From the NCBI RefSeq assembly GCF_000372485.1, contig NZ_AQVA01000005.1, forward strand, positions 62,001-126,000: a stretch of 64,000 bases of DNA, read 5' to 3'. Origin of the DNA: Oenococcus oeni DSM 20252 = AWRIB129 (GTDB lineage: Bacteria > Bacillota > Bacilli > Lactobacillales > Lactobacillaceae). Numbering within the stretch: the first letter of the stretch is position 1; the number at the start of each line of letters is the position of its first letter. The translations under genes and the position numbers were made by a program. Positions 1 to 8,107 of this stretch are shown here, in pieces. The notes beneath the pieces were generated by a model that worked only from the letters and a program-made list of their open reading frames with translations, made no database searches and was not told the origin of the DNA.

Positions 1-123
1 GTTTTCCAATTGGCTAATTGAATGACTGACAGCACTGGGAGTTACGTTTAATGATTCGGCTGCATGAAAAAAAGTCTTTTTTTCGACAACTGCCGCAAAA
101 ACCCGGTAAGAAAAATTAACCAT
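1..123 (-). CDS. LysR-family transcriptional regulator, N-terminal part
   Basis: Only the first 41 codons lie in the window; the gene runs off the left edge. The peptide has the LysR winged helix-turn-helix signature: a Phe-rich first helix, then AAESLNVTPSAVSHSISQLE, the usual recognition helix. The start follows a good Shine-Dalgarno (AAAGGGA, about 6 nt before ATG). It is divergent from an aminotransferase gene across 151 bp, the usual LysR regulator-target arrangement, so it probably controls that gene. The effector is unknown. Confidence 0.85.
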   Translation of the reverse strand, partial: MVNFSYRVFAAVVEKKTFFHAAESLNVTPSAVSHSISQLEN

Positions 124-274
124 AATCATCCCTTTTAAAATTTTAGGTGAATAAAATTCATCAATATATGAAAAAGTTGAATTTTACTTATCTATGATCC
201 GAGCATAACATTAAAAGAGAAAAGTATAAAGAAGTAAAATTCAAATACTTTTATTCTTATCGAGGTGAAAAAAT
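124..274. promoter_or_regulatory. Divergent regulator/target intergenic region with a 13-bp inverted repeat
   Basis: Perfect inverted arms TTGAATTTTACTT (177-189) and AAGTAAAATTCAA (232-244) lie between the LysR gene and the aminotransferase. A shorter GAAT-AAA-ATTC palindrome lies near 149-159. LysR regulators commonly bind paired sites in such intergenic regions, so these are candidate operators. Assignment to this regulator is inferred from position. Confidence 0.5.
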
Positions 275-1492
275 ATGAATCGTTTGGCAAGCAGAATAGA
301 AAGAACGTCAAATAGCGGATTAGACAAACTTTTTGCCGCAAAAAAGGAAAATCAGATTGTTTTTTCGGCCGGTTATCCCGACCACAAACTTTTTCCGGAA
401 CAGGAATTGGGGCAGGCTGCAAAAGAGGTTTTTGAAAAAAACCAATTGAAACTGCTCCAATATAATACCAGTGTCGGATTACCGGAATTGCGACAAAAAT
501 TAGTAAAAAAAATGGCCTGGCACGACAAAATCAAAACCGACAATGACCATGTAATGTTGACTCAAGGGGCTCAACAGGGAATCGATTTGACGGCTCGCTT
601 GATGTTAAACAAAGACGATGGTTTAGTAGTTGAGGGACCGACCTATATTGGTGCCTTGGCGGCCTTTCAAGCCTATGAACCGACTTTTTACGAAATACCG
701 ATCAAAGAAGACGGTATGGACGTTAATTTCCTGGAAGATACTTTAAAAACGCATGCCGTAAAGATGATTTATACAGTTCCGGATTTTCAAAATCCGACCG
801 GCGCGGTAATGTCGTTGGAAAAACGCCGGCAAATAATCGAACTGGCAAACAAATATAATGTTGTAATCCTCGAAGACGGTACTTACCGTGATTTACGTTA
901 TAGTGGTCAAAATTTGCCAACGATTAAGTCTTTGGACAGCGAAGGAAGAGTCATCTACGTTAGCAGTTTTTCAAAGATCCTCGCTCCTGGATTGCGTCTA
1001 GGATGGTTGACGGCCGAAGATAAACTCTTTAAAGCCCTGATTGGCCTAAAAAGCGGAGCCGATATTGAATCGAGTAATTTAACAATGTCGATTGTCAATA
1101 CTTACCTGGACGACAACAGCTTGGAGAATCATATCGCTTTGATCTGCAACTGTTATCGCCAAAAGAAAGATGCCATGCTGTCGGCTATGCGGAAAAATAT
1201 GCCAAGTATCGCTCAATTTACTAATCCTCAAGGTGGATTCTTTATCTGGCTGACAATGCCAAAAAACTTCAATATGGATAAATTTGTCAATCAGCAGCAG
1301 CTATCAAAATCTGGCGTTCTAATTACATCGTCAACTAATCTTTATCCTTCCGGAAATATTAAAAATGGTGCCAGAATCAATTTCACAGGTGAATCGCTGG
1401 CAAATATCGAAGTCGGTATCAAGAAGTTGGGGCAAGCATTGAGTGCAGCCTGGGATGAACAAATCAAAAACAAAATCATTCAGGTTGGTTAA
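275..1492 (+). CDS. PLP-dependent aminotransferase, class I/II (2-aminoadipate/aromatic type)
   Basis: A 405-residue fold-type I aminotransferase without an attached DNA-binding domain, predicted cytosolic. Visible hallmarks are the cofactor-binding segment TQGAQQGIDL, the aromatic stacking region GPTYIGALAAF, the DFQNPTG motif, ILEDGTYRDLRY and the PLP-lysine site SSFSKILAPGLRLGW. The overall pattern resembles the LysN/MocR-like aminotransferases that act on 2-aminoadipate, aromatic or branched-chain amino acids; the substrate cannot be told from sequence. The start has a strong SD (GAGGTG) 7 nt upstream. A LysR gene is divergent to it. Confidence 0.85.
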   Translation: MNRLASRIERTSNSGLDKLFAAKKENQIVFSAGYPDHKLFPEQELGQAAKEVFEKNQLKLLQYNTSVGLPELRQKLVKKMAWHDKIKTDNDHVMLTQGAQQGIDLTARLMLNKDDGLVVEGPTYIGALAAFQAYEPTFYEIPIKEDGMDVNFLEDTLKTHAVKMIYTVPDFQNPTGAVMSLEKRRQIIELANKYNVVILEDGTYRDLRYSGQNLPTIKSLDSEGRVIYVSSFSKILAPGLRLGWLTAEDKLFKALIGLKSGADIESSNLTMSIVNTYLDDNSLENHIALICNCYRQKKDAMLSAMRKNMPSIAQFTNPQGGFFIWLTMPKNFNMDKFVNQQQLSKSGVLITSSTNLYPSGNIKNGARINFTGESLANIEVGIKKLGQALSAAWDEQIKNKIIQVG

Positions 1493-1521
1493 CCAAGTGA
1501 ACAGAAAACTTTTAAAAAATT

Positions 1522-1560
1522 AAAAAAAGCCGGTCCGATTAAAGGCCGACTTTTATTTAT
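1522..1560 (+). terminator. Intrinsic terminator after the aminotransferase
   Basis: An AAAGCCGG/CCGACTTT-type stem with one mismatch and one wobble is followed by a T-rich tail, about 30 bp after the stop codon. Confidence 0.65.
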
Positions 1561-1826
1561 ATAGTTTGAAAGCTACTATGTGAATGATTATTTAAATATG
1601 AACTAAAAGATTTTGGCGGTCGGTACTTATTAAAAGTACCTTGTAAAAAATTATGATACTTTTAATTGAAAACAAATAATTTACTTTAACTTTTATACCG
1701 TGCCTACTTAATCGAGCGATCCTGACTATAGAACTTGACATAAAGCAATCAGATCAAGCGGAATTATCTTGTCTGTATATTGCTATTGCTCAATTTTTTA
1801 ATTAACAATCGGATGATCCTTGGCCC
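1561..1826. other. Non-coding interval
   Basis: No convincing gene. It holds a short hairpin GGTACTT (1622-1628)/AAGTACC (1634-1640) without a strong T-tract and otherwise AT-rich sequence. It lies between the 3' ends of two convergent genes. Confidence 0.4.
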
Positions 1827-2696
1827 TTATCTCAGGGGCGCTCTATAACCGGCTTTCACAGCATCGGAAACAGTCTTAAACCATTGGACAACATTCTTGG
1901 TGCGATTATAATAAGTGCTGCCTGGAACATGATAAATATGATCGACAGATCCTTTAATCAGACCATTCCCATTGGCATCAACGTATTCTTGTTCGCCGGT
2001 ATTATTCGCAGCAGCCTGATTAGCCTGAGCATTACGCTGAGAAGCGGCCTGAGAAGCGGACCTCTGAGCTGCTGCTTGCGCAGCGGCAGCACTGGATGAA
2101 GCTGCAGCACGAGCAGCTGCCTGTGAAGACGAAATAACCGCCGCTCTAGAAGAAGACTCAGCCGCCTCTGATGAAGCCTTAGACGAAGCAATCGACGCGG
2201 CTTTAGCCGATGAAGATGCTTGAGAAGCAGCCTTTTGTGATGCTTGAGAAGCCGAACTACGTTTGATTGTAAGGTGAACGATTGTTTTACTTACATATTT
2301 CCTAGGATGCTTTTTAATTAATTTATTAACTTTATTAGAGTCAATAGCGTAGGCAACTTTATTGACAGCTTTTTGTAGCTTGATAACTTTTTTGAAATGG
2401 CCTTTTTTATTGGCCCTAACGCTAAACTTTTTATAGCCGCCTTTGTACTGTTTGAAAAATACTCTTTTATCACCCTGAATTCGACCAGAAACAGTGGCTT
2501 TACCAGCAGAGTTAGTAACCACAGTGAATTTTCTAGTATGCTTCCCGGTGATATGCAGTTTAATCACTTTGACTGCTTGTTCTTTAGCGAACACCGTCCC
2601 GCTAGTGGGCTGACAATTGTTTAAAGCTCCAAAACCCAACAATAAAAATACAGTGACGAATGTAATCACAAAATTATGAACAATTCTTCTCTTCAT
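1827..2696 (-). CDS. Secreted Ala/Ser-rich protein with C-terminal Ada-like ('sunset') domain
   Basis: A 289-residue exported protein. Residues 1-38 are a signal peptide with KRR followed by a hydrophobic core. Residues 40-145 form a Lys-rich beta-type region like those before surface-protein linkers. Residues about 148-235 are a low-complexity Ala/Ser/Gln linker. The last 50 residues (GLIKGS, IYHVPGSTYY, VVQWF, AGYRAP) match the small domain that NCBI calls 'sunset', related to the Ada metal-binding fold and common at the C-terminus of secreted LAB proteins. Function is unknown; no LPXTG anchor is visible. SD GAAGG precedes the ATG. Confidence 0.75.
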   Translation of the reverse strand: MKRRIVHNFVITFVTVFLLLGFGALNNCQPTSGTVFAKEQAVKVIKLHITGKHTRKFTVVTNSAGKATVSGRIQGDKRVFFKQYKGGYKKFSVRANKKGHFKKVIKLQKAVNKVAYAIDSNKVNKLIKKHPRKYVSKTIVHLTIKRSSASQASQKAASQASSSAKAASIASSKASSEAAESSSRAAVISSSQAAARAAASSSAAAAQAAAQRSASQAASQRNAQANQAAANNTGEQEYVDANGNGLIKGSVDHIYHVPGSTYYNRTKNVVQWFKTVSDAVKAGYRAPLR

Positions 2697-2898
2697 TTAT
2701 TACCTTCTCTATATATTTAACTTTCTCTCTAAAAGTTAGCCCATATATTCATGAACTAATTTAATTTTAAACGTTATACACAATTTCGCACACGAAAATT
2801 ACCGATTTTTGCTACTAGGTTTTCGTCTGTTTTCTATTAAAATTTCTGATTTTTTTAGCTTCCAACCAAATCAATATGCCACAAGACGAAATAAAATA

Positions 2899-2930
2899 AA
2901 AAACTGTCATCTCAAAAAATGACAGTTTTA
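2899..2930 (-). terminator. Intrinsic terminator downstream of tRNA-Arg(CCU)
   Basis: Read on the minus strand, AAAACTGTCAT and ATGACAGTTTT form a perfect 11-bp stem followed by a T-rich tail, directly after the tRNA. Confidence 0.85.
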
Positions 2931-2936
2931 ATACAA

Positions 2937-3009
2937 TGGCCCAACCCGGACTCGAACCGGGAGCTTAGACTTAGGAGGTCCGTGTTTTATCCTGTTAAAC
3001 TATTAGGCC
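2937..3009 (-). tRNA. tRNA-Arg (anticodon CCU, reads AGG)
   Basis: A cloverleaf can be drawn. The acceptor is GGCCTAA/TTGGGCC with discriminator A, followed by T8-A9, and the D stem is GTTT/AAAC. The anticodon loop is CTCCTAA and the T arm is CCCGG-TTCGAGT-CCGGG. CCA is not encoded. The gene starts 7 nt after the stop codon of the upstream oxidoreductase gene, so it may be read as the last unit of that transcript. Confidence 0.9.
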
Positions 3010-3016
3010 AAAAAAA

Positions 3017-4024
3017 TTATTGATTATCAGCAGGAAAATCAATTCCAGCACTTTTTCTTAAATCAAAAAGCAATTGATTAATTTGAGTAGCAGTCTTAAG
3101 CCACTTCTCGTATTCGGACTGATTTTTCTCACTAAAACGATCATTTAAAACTCTAGCAAAATCATCAGCCTCATTAAAAAGTGGGTTTCGGCCACTGCCA
3201 TCAGCAACAAACTGTTTATCATGACCATTAATTACAGCGATTTGATTTAGTTCCGAAGGACTGTCAATTTCAATCGTATGTTTGAGACCAAATATTTCAG
3301 TTGGAGCAGTTGAAGTAAATACTTTGGAAATAAAAATGCCAACAGAAAATCCACTATATTTCAGATTAATCCAACCAAAAGCATCAATCCCATTCTTTAA
3401 TAATTGTGCTTTGTAGTCAATTTTTTCAGGATAGCCAAACCAACCAAGTGCATCATAAAGCGGATAAACACCTAAATCATAAAGTGCTCCACCAGAGAAA
3501 TCCCTTGTAAAAACATTTGGTGGATTATCGGGTTTCGCTAAATATTCATCATACCTACTCGAATAGTGAGCGTAAACCAGATTTGCTCCTTGCAACAAAT
3601 CAAGATTTTTGACCGTCGATTGTACAACTTTAAAATTCGGATCATGATAATTTCTGGCTGCTTCAAACAAGCGGATTTTTGGATGAAGTTTCAATAAATC
3701 AATAATCGTCCTGAATTGATCAGGATTCGAAAAAGAAGGTTTTTCAACAATTACATCAACATCGTGTTTGATTGCAATTTGTGCATGTTCAAAATGAAAA
3801 GAATTAGGAGAAGCCAGGTAAACAACCTGAATTCCAGAATCAATGAAATCGTCGAAATTATCGTAGAGTGAAGCTTTGTTCTGTTGAATTTTTACGGAAA
3901 ATTTTTTAGCATTTTCCTTGTTACGAGAATAAATAGCTGATATTTCGTATTTTCCGGTTTCGAGCACAGCTTGAGCAAACTGCGCCGTAATCCAATGAGT
4001 ACCAACCAATCCAAGTTTTATCAT
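3017..4024 (-). CDS. Gfo/Idh/MocA-family NAD(P)-dependent oxidoreductase
   Basis: A 335-residue protein with an N-terminal Rossmann domain starting IKLGLVGTHWITAQF, a strand ending IYSRN, then VYLASPNSFHFEHA and the family motif VEKPSF in the EKP position. The C-terminal half is the alpha/beta substrate-binding domain (GGALYDLGVYPLYD). Family members oxidise or reduce sugars, inositols and related compounds; the substrate is not predictable. The ATG overlaps the stop of the upstream GH25-like gene by 4 nt, so the two are translationally coupled. A tRNA follows 7 nt downstream. Confidence 0.88.
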   Translation of the reverse strand: MIKLGLVGTHWITAQFAQAVLETGKYEISAIYSRNKENAKKFSVKIQQNKASLYDNFDDFIDSGIQVVYLASPNSFHFEHAQIAIKHDVDVIVEKPSFSNPDQFRTIIDLLKLHPKIRLFEAARNYHDPNFKVVQSTVKNLDLLQGANLVYAHYSSRYDEYLAKPDNPPNVFTRDFSGGALYDLGVYPLYDALGWFGYPEKIDYKAQLLKNGIDAFGWINLKYSGFSVGIFISKVFTSTAPTEIFGLKHTIEIDSPSELNQIAVINGHDKQFVADGSGRNPLFNEADDFARVLNDRFSEKNQSEYEKWLKTATQINQLLFDLRKSAGIDFPADNQ

Positions 4025-4914
4025 TTCTCAATTCCTTCAGATAATTTTTTTAAATCAGCTTTGCTACCATCAAAAACAGATAAAGGCAGGCGGAAGGAAC
4101 GCATTCCTGATCCAACCTTCCCATTAGCATTATACTGGACAAATTGATTCTCTGAACCCAACCCATCCAGATTGTTTTCAATCAACCAATATTTTAAATT
4201 CAAACTGGCTAATTTAGCATGAACTTCATCGTAAACCGTCTTATCGCAACGAACGATGACAGAATTATTCGGATAGTATTCCTTTAGATCCTGCAGCAAC
4301 CCAAGCAGATTCGTAATTGAATTATCATCGGTAATCGAGTCGTCGGTGACATAGACAGCAATTGGAAGGTTGCCGACCTTTTTGCCGACTTTTCTAACAA
4401 AATACAGATAAGCCGAGTAAGCAGTAATCGAGGGATCATAGATAGTCATTGAGCCAACCGAAAGACCGGCATCCTTTGCCGACTTGATCGATGTCAGAAA
4501 AAGATTGTCAAAACTGCTGTTACCGGTTGTTGAACGAAAATAAACAAATCTGATGTTTTGAGACTTTAAATAAGAATAATCCGTATAGGGCTGGTCGGAA
4601 CTGAGTGTTGTCCCTAAAGCGTATTTCTTTAAATTGGCCTTGCTCGCTTGAGAATTACTAGAGCTAATCGAACTGACAGAATTAGCAGAGCTACTTGAAT
4701 GAGCCTTTTTGTCAGAACTTTTCTTTTTGGCTTTATCCTGCTTATCAGTTATTTTTTGACTAATATTTTTAGCAGAAGAGGCCGCTGCCGATTTTCTGGC
4801 TGGAGCTTTAGCAGTCGTCCAAAGCGTAAAAGTCCAGACAAGACCAAAAGCAAGCAAAATAAAGAAAATATAATCCAGAAAATTCTTTTTTGTTCTACCC
4901 CGCTTCTTTTGCAC
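4021..4914 (-). CDS. Membrane-anchored GH25-like protein lacking the muramidase catalytic residues
   Basis: A 297-residue protein. Residues 1-11 are basic, 13-31 a transmembrane helix, and 35-92 a Ser/Lys/Ala-rich linker. From about 97 there is a TIM-barrel segment with the layout of glycosyl hydrolase family 25 (start-of-barrel YALGTTLSSDQ, FVYFRSTTGN, NLFLTSIKSAKDAGLSVGS). In active GH25 enzymes the first strand has G-x-D and a later strand D-x-E. Here these positions read GTT and VYVTD, so all three acidic residues appear substituted. It may bind rather than cut wall glycan. The start is GTG without an SD; a perfect TATAAT ends 7 nt upstream. Confidence 0.65.
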   Translation of the reverse strand: MQKKRGRTKKNFLDYIFFILLAFGLVWTFTLWTTAKAPARKSAAASSAKNISQKITDKQDKAKKKSSDKKAHSSSSANSVSSISSSNSQASKANLKKYALGTTLSSDQPYTDYSYLKSQNIRFVYFRSTTGNSSFDNLFLTSIKSAKDAGLSVGSMTIYDPSITAYSAYLYFVRKVGKKVGNLPIAVYVTDDSITDDNSITNLLGLLQDLKEYYPNNSVIVRCDKTVYDEVHAKLASLNLKYWLIENNLDGLGSENQFVQYNANGKVGSGMRSFRLPLSVFDGSKADLKKLSEGIEK

Positions 4915-4959
4915 GTTTCTTATTATAGCTAAGTCTTAAGGATAGCTATAATTATATTT
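4915..4959. promoter_or_regulatory. Symmetric divergent promoters, both predicted leaderless
   Basis: An inverted repeat TTATAGCTA (4923-4931)/TAGCTATAA (4943-4951) places a consensus TATAAT on each strand: 4922-4927 for the minus-strand gene and 4947-4952 for the plus-strand gene. Each ends exactly 7 nt before its start codon. Neither gene has a Shine-Dalgarno. No good -35 was found for either. Confidence 0.7.
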
Positions 4960-5415
4960 ATGCTCGAAAAGGCAAAACGATATTATCAACGAAAAAGAAG
5001 CGTTGTCAACTATATAATTTTTGGCGTTTCGGCTTTCTTCATCAGCTTCTTGGTTTTCGCTCTTTTAGAACAATTAACGCCAATGGATTGGGCTACAGCT
5101 AATATTGTTGCCTGGATAGCGGCGACAATATTTAGCTATTACACAAATCGATCATATGTTTTTAACAGCCATCATGAGAAATTTCTATCCGAAGCAATCG
5201 AAATGGCGCGTTTTTTCGTTGGTCGTGGTTTTACTTTGATTGCCGAACAATTGATTTTATGGATCGGAATCCAATTATTGGGGATGTACTCTCTAACGGT
5301 AAAGCTGATCGCACAAATTGTTGTCATTACCCTAAATTACCTAATCAGCAAATTTATCGTCTTTAGAAAAAAAGAGAAGCATAGCTCCTCCGAGATTAAA
5401 AAATCCGATCGATAA
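4960..5415 (+). CDS. GtrA-family membrane protein
   Basis: A 151-residue protein with four hydrophobic helices (about 17-38, 47-65, 88-107, 114-133). It carries GtrA family landmarks: NYIIFGVSAFFISFLVFALL at the start, then ANIVAWIAATIFSYYTNRSYVF and a basic tail. GtrA proteins assist transfer of lipid-linked sugars to cell-surface polymers, often as flippase-like partners. It is divergent from the GH25-like protein, consistent with a cell-envelope role. No SD is present; TATAAT ends 7 nt before ATG, so the mRNA is predicted to be leaderless. Confidence 0.85.
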   Translation: MLEKAKRYYQRKRSVVNYIIFGVSAFFISFLVFALLEQLTPMDWATANIVAWIAATIFSYYTNRSYVFNSHHEKFLSEAIEMARFFVGRGFTLIAEQLILWIGIQLLGMYSLTVKLIAQIVVITLNYLISKFIVFRKKEKHSSSEIKKSDR

Positions 5416-5426
5416 ATTTGTAAATA

Positions 5427-5470
5427 AAAACCTATAGAAGCGAATCTTTCATCTCAGTCCTATAGGTTTT
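5427..5470. terminator. Bidirectional terminator between gtrA and secG
   Basis: Arms AAAACCTATAG and CTATAGGTTTT pair perfectly around a 22-nt loop with A/T tracts on both sides. It can serve both convergent genes. Confidence 0.75.
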
Positions 5471-5490
5471 GTTTCTTGCTTTTTTAATTT

Positions 5491-5727
5491 TCATCTATTT
5501 TGAAGAATCATAAGCAAGAGGCCTAATAGCAACCAAATTACGCCCATTACTGCTGTCGCTCTCTTCATCACCGACTCAAAACCACGAGATTTCTGCGCCT
5601 GGAAAAGATCGCTAGCGCCTCCCGAAAGAGCACTTAAGGCATCCTGTTGCTTACTTGGCTGCATCATAATACTTATTACAATAATGATCCCCAAAACGAT
5701 TAATGCAGTTAAAATAATATGTTCCAT
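5491..5727 (-). CDS. secG: Protein-export translocase subunit SecG
   Basis: A 78-residue protein with two membrane helices (about 4-24 and 56-74) flanking the cytoplasmic loop QPSKQQDALSALSGGASDLF, which matches SecG (S-x-x-L-GG-[AS]). It is an accessory subunit of the SecYEG channel. I chose the internal ATG at 5727, which gives the normal family length, over a start 25 codons earlier that would place the N-terminus near the gap terminator. No clear SD is visible; a TATACT lies 10 nt upstream. It follows gap but is separated from it by a terminator. Confidence 0.88.
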   Translation of the reverse strand: MEHIILTALIVLGIIIVISIMMQPSKQQDALSALSGGASDLFQAQKSRGFESVMKRATAVMGVIWLLLGLLLMILQNR

Positions 5728-5785
5728 TACATATGTCAGTATATCAGATTGCCCGCCTATAAAAAATCCTGGTATTCCAACAAAA

Positions 5786-5811
5786 TAAAAAAGCCCTCGC
5801 AAGAGGACTTT
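5786..5811 (-). terminator. Intrinsic terminator of gap
   Basis: Minus-strand AAAGTCCTC-TTGC-GAGGGCTTT (one mismatch) is followed by a T-tract, about 20 bp after the gap stop codon. Confidence 0.8.
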
Positions 5812-5829
5812 ATTTTATATAATAAGCAG

Positions 5830-6855
5830 TTACTCCAACTTAGCAAAGTGAAGCAAAGTACGAACCATGTTTGAAGTGAATCCGTATTCGTTATCGTACC
5901 AAGAAACAGTCTTGACTAATTGTTTGTCGCCAGCAGTAATAACTTCCAATTGAGTTGGGTCGTAAACAGCTCCATGAGTATCGTTAATAATATCAGATGA
6001 AACAATTTCATCTTCGTTCCAACCAAAGCTTTCATTACCCTTGGTGTATTCCTTAAAGGCATCATTAACCTCTTCAGGAGTAACCTTCTTTGACAAAATA
6101 GTTGTCAATTCAGTTACGGAACCATCAACAACAGCAACACGCTGAGCATGACCATTCAACTTGCCATCAACTTCTGGAACAACCAAGCCGATCGCCTTGG
6201 CAGCACCAGTGCTGTGAGGGATTGTGTTTGAAGCAGCGGTACGGTTAGTCCGCTTCTTTGAGCTACGAGGTCCATCAAGAATCATTTGAGTCGATGTGTA
6301 AGCGTGGATAGTAGTCATTGTTCCAACTTCAATACCAAACTTGTCTTGTAACAAACGAGCCATTGGAGCCAATGATTGAGTAGTGCAAGAACCAGCAGAA
6401 ACAATTGTGTCGGATGATGTCAAAGTATCTTGGTTAACACCATAAACAATTGTAGGAATCTTGCCGGCAGGTGCAGAAATTAATACCCGCTTTGCACCAG
6501 CATCGATATGAGCCTGTGCCTTTTCTTTTGAAGTATAGAATCCAGTACACTCAAGTACATATTCAACACCATCGTTCTTAACCCAAGGAAGGTTACGAGC
6601 GTCTTTTTCAGAATAGATATGATAGTCTTTGCCGTTAACCGTCAAAGTAGAAGTATCATCATTTGCTGAAACATCGGCGTTCAAAGTGCCATGAGTGGTA
6701 TCGTACTTAAGCAAGTAAGCAAGCATTGAAGGTGTAGTTAAATCATTGATAGCAACGACTTCAATATCTGAAGCTTTATCTTGCAATTCCATGATCCGGC
6801 GGAAAGCCAAACGGCCGATTCGTCCGAATCCATTAATACCAATCTTTACAGTCAT
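5830..6855 (-). CDS. gap: Glyceraldehyde-3-phosphate dehydrogenase, type I
   Basis: A 341-residue cytosolic glycolytic enzyme converting glyceraldehyde-3-phosphate, phosphate and NAD+ to 1,3-bisphosphoglycerate. The N-terminal Rossmann motif is [16 protein letters not shown], and the catalytic Cys sits in [13 protein letters not shown] near residue 155. The downstream [10 protein letters not shown] supplies the catalytic His, and the C-terminus has [14 protein letters not shown]. The start is supported by AGAGGAG 10 nt upstream. It is monocistronic, with its own terminator. In a heterofermentative organism it acts downstream of phosphoketolase. Confidence 0.97.
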   Translation of the reverse strand: MTVKIGINGFGRIGRLAFRRIMELQDKASDIEVVAINDLTTPSMLAYLLKYDTTHGTLNADVSANDDTSTLTVNGKDYHIYSEKDARNLPWVKNDGVEYVLECTGFYTSKEKAQAHIDAGAKRVLISAPAGKIPTIVYGVNQDTLTSSDTIVSAGSCTTQSLAPMARLLQDKFGIEVGTMTTIHAYTSTQMILDGPRSSKKRTNRTAASNTIPHSTGAAKAIGLVVPEVDGKLNGHAQRVAVVDGSVTELTTILSKKVTPEEVNDAFKEYTKGNESFGWNEDEIVSSDIINDTHGAVYDPTQLEVITAGDKQLVKTVSWYDNEYGFTSNMVRTLLHFAKLE

Positions 6856-6900
6856 GGAAAATTTTCTCCTCTTATGAATATTTGGATATTGTCCTAGATC

Positions 6901-6906
6901 AGTATA
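6901..6906 (-). promoter_or_regulatory. Putative gap promoter -10 element
   Basis: TATACT on the minus strand, about 45 nt upstream of the gap start. No convincing -35 was found at 17 bp, so support is moderate. Confidence 0.4.
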
Positions 6907-7005
6907 CCACGGGCTACTGACAAAGCTTGACCAATGAATAGTTTCACGCGCTTTTTCCAGCTTGACAAAAATTTAACAAATTAATTACAGCCAAACAAAT
7001 AAGAA

Positions 7006-7034
7006 TTACAAACAAGCAAATAGTCTAGTATAAT
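7006..7034 (+). promoter_or_regulatory. Promoter of tRNA-Arg(CCG)
   Basis: TTACAA, a 17-bp spacer and a perfect TATAAT (7029-7034), with the tRNA 5' end 11 nt downstream. Confidence 0.75.
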
Positions 7035-7044
7035 AGTAATGTTC

Positions 7045-7117
7045 GCGCGAGTAGTGTAATGGATCATCACGTAGGATTCCGGTTCCTGAGATGAGGGTTC
7101 GATTCCCTCCTTGCGCA
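7045..7117 (+). tRNA. tRNA-Arg (anticodon CCG, reads CGG)
   Basis: The cloverleaf has acceptor GCGCGAG/CTTGCGC with discriminator A and a D stem GTG/CAC. The anticodon arm is TAGGA-TTCCGGT-TCCTG and the T arm GAGGG-TTCGATT-CCCTC. CCA is not encoded. A run of degraded accessory genes begins directly after its 3' end, a usual integration position for mobile elements. Confidence 0.93.
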
Positions 7118-7856
7118 TTTTTAATGCTTTCATATCAAGCTTTAATCTAATATGTGTGGCAAATTTGTGACAAAGTAATAATTCAAAATAAAAACGTGCA
7201 GAACTATTATTTTTGATTTATCTTACGCTTTTTTATTACGTTCAATACAATTCTGGATGATCCTTTTTAAACAAACTAACTATCCTCTTCTTCATAGCTG
7301 ATTGATCCATCTTTTGACTGAATTAATTTTTGATTATCTCGATAACCTTGGGTTTAAATTCCGTAAAATAGATTTTCTCGAAACGCCGATGCGAAAGTTC
7401 TTTAAATATTATAAAAGAAGCCTAACTGTCGGTTTCAGACGCTTTACCACTAACGATCGGAGTTAATCTTTTGGTCATTAACTTAATTGCGTTGATTGTT
7501 GCGATCGTTAAAAATAATCAAAAAAATAACCACTAGTTCGGCAAAGCTAAAGCAGTTATTTTCTTGTCCAGATTGTAGCAAATCTATGAATTGCTGGCTA
7601 AAGTTTCACATCTTGAACTAGTCATTGATCCTTGGCATAGCAATAAACTTAACATTATTTGTTGGATGCACAAGATAAGTCAGTCATATTGTCAGTATTT
7701 CGCTATCAATACAGGCACACTAAAATTACTTAAAATCATGTTTCTGTGAGCGCTGCCTTATTAACAAGGTAATCGCAAAAGACCTCCGCAACAAATACCA
7801 GGGCCTATCCGTTCATTTTTTAGTCGGTCTAAAAAGTATCACAAAGAAATGACTAT
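7118..7856. other. Degraded non-coding interval downstream of tRNA-Arg(CCG)
   Basis: About 740 bp without an intact gene on either strand. A short open stretch at about 7430-7533 (reading LPLTIGVNLLVINLIALIVA) looks like a membrane-protein fragment but has no start codon and follows a stop. I saw no IS terminal repeats and no copy of the tRNA 3' end. Confidence 0.5.
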
Positions 7857-8039
7857 CTATGAAAACTTAAATAGTATATAAACAGAGATTAAACTAATTA
7901 ATTGAGCTCCAATTGCAAGCGTGGTGGTAAGAGAATGAGGTATCATTTTACCTCCGAAAATCATTATTAGATCTAAAATCACACCTATCACCAGCAAAAG
8001 CAGCCCAGTTAAGAAAAGACGATTAGAATATTTTTTCAT
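7857..8039 (-). CDS. Small two-helix membrane protein of unknown function
   Basis: A 60-residue protein: basic start MKKYSNR, a first hydrophobic helix (about 8-29, FLTGLLLLVIGVILDLIMIF) and a second helix (about 40-58). I chose the second ATG because AAAGGA lies 8 nt before it, while the ATG nine bases earlier overlaps that SD. An in-register promoter and a 13-codon ORF lie upstream on the same strand. It is not recognised as a known family. Confidence 0.5.
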   Translation of the reverse strand: MKKYSNRLFLTGLLLLVIGVILDLIMIFGGKMIPHSLTTTLAIGAQLISLISVYILFKFS

Positions 8040-8107
8040 TATCAACATCCTTTTATACGTTTTTACCTAATTTTTTTATAGAACAATATTAGAATTAATA
8101 AGACTAT

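Noticed and set aside
192-422. 76-codon minus-strand ORF overlapping the aminotransferase start
   Set aside because: Shadow of the real gene and of the intergenic repeat; no SD.
5728-5802. Longer secG start, 25 codons upstream
   Set aside because: The added residues overlap the gap terminator region and make SecG longer than the family; the internal ATG gives the normal 78 residues.
7430-7533. 33-codon hydrophobic open stretch
   Set aside because: No start codon or SD and a stop immediately upstream; treated as possible debris only.
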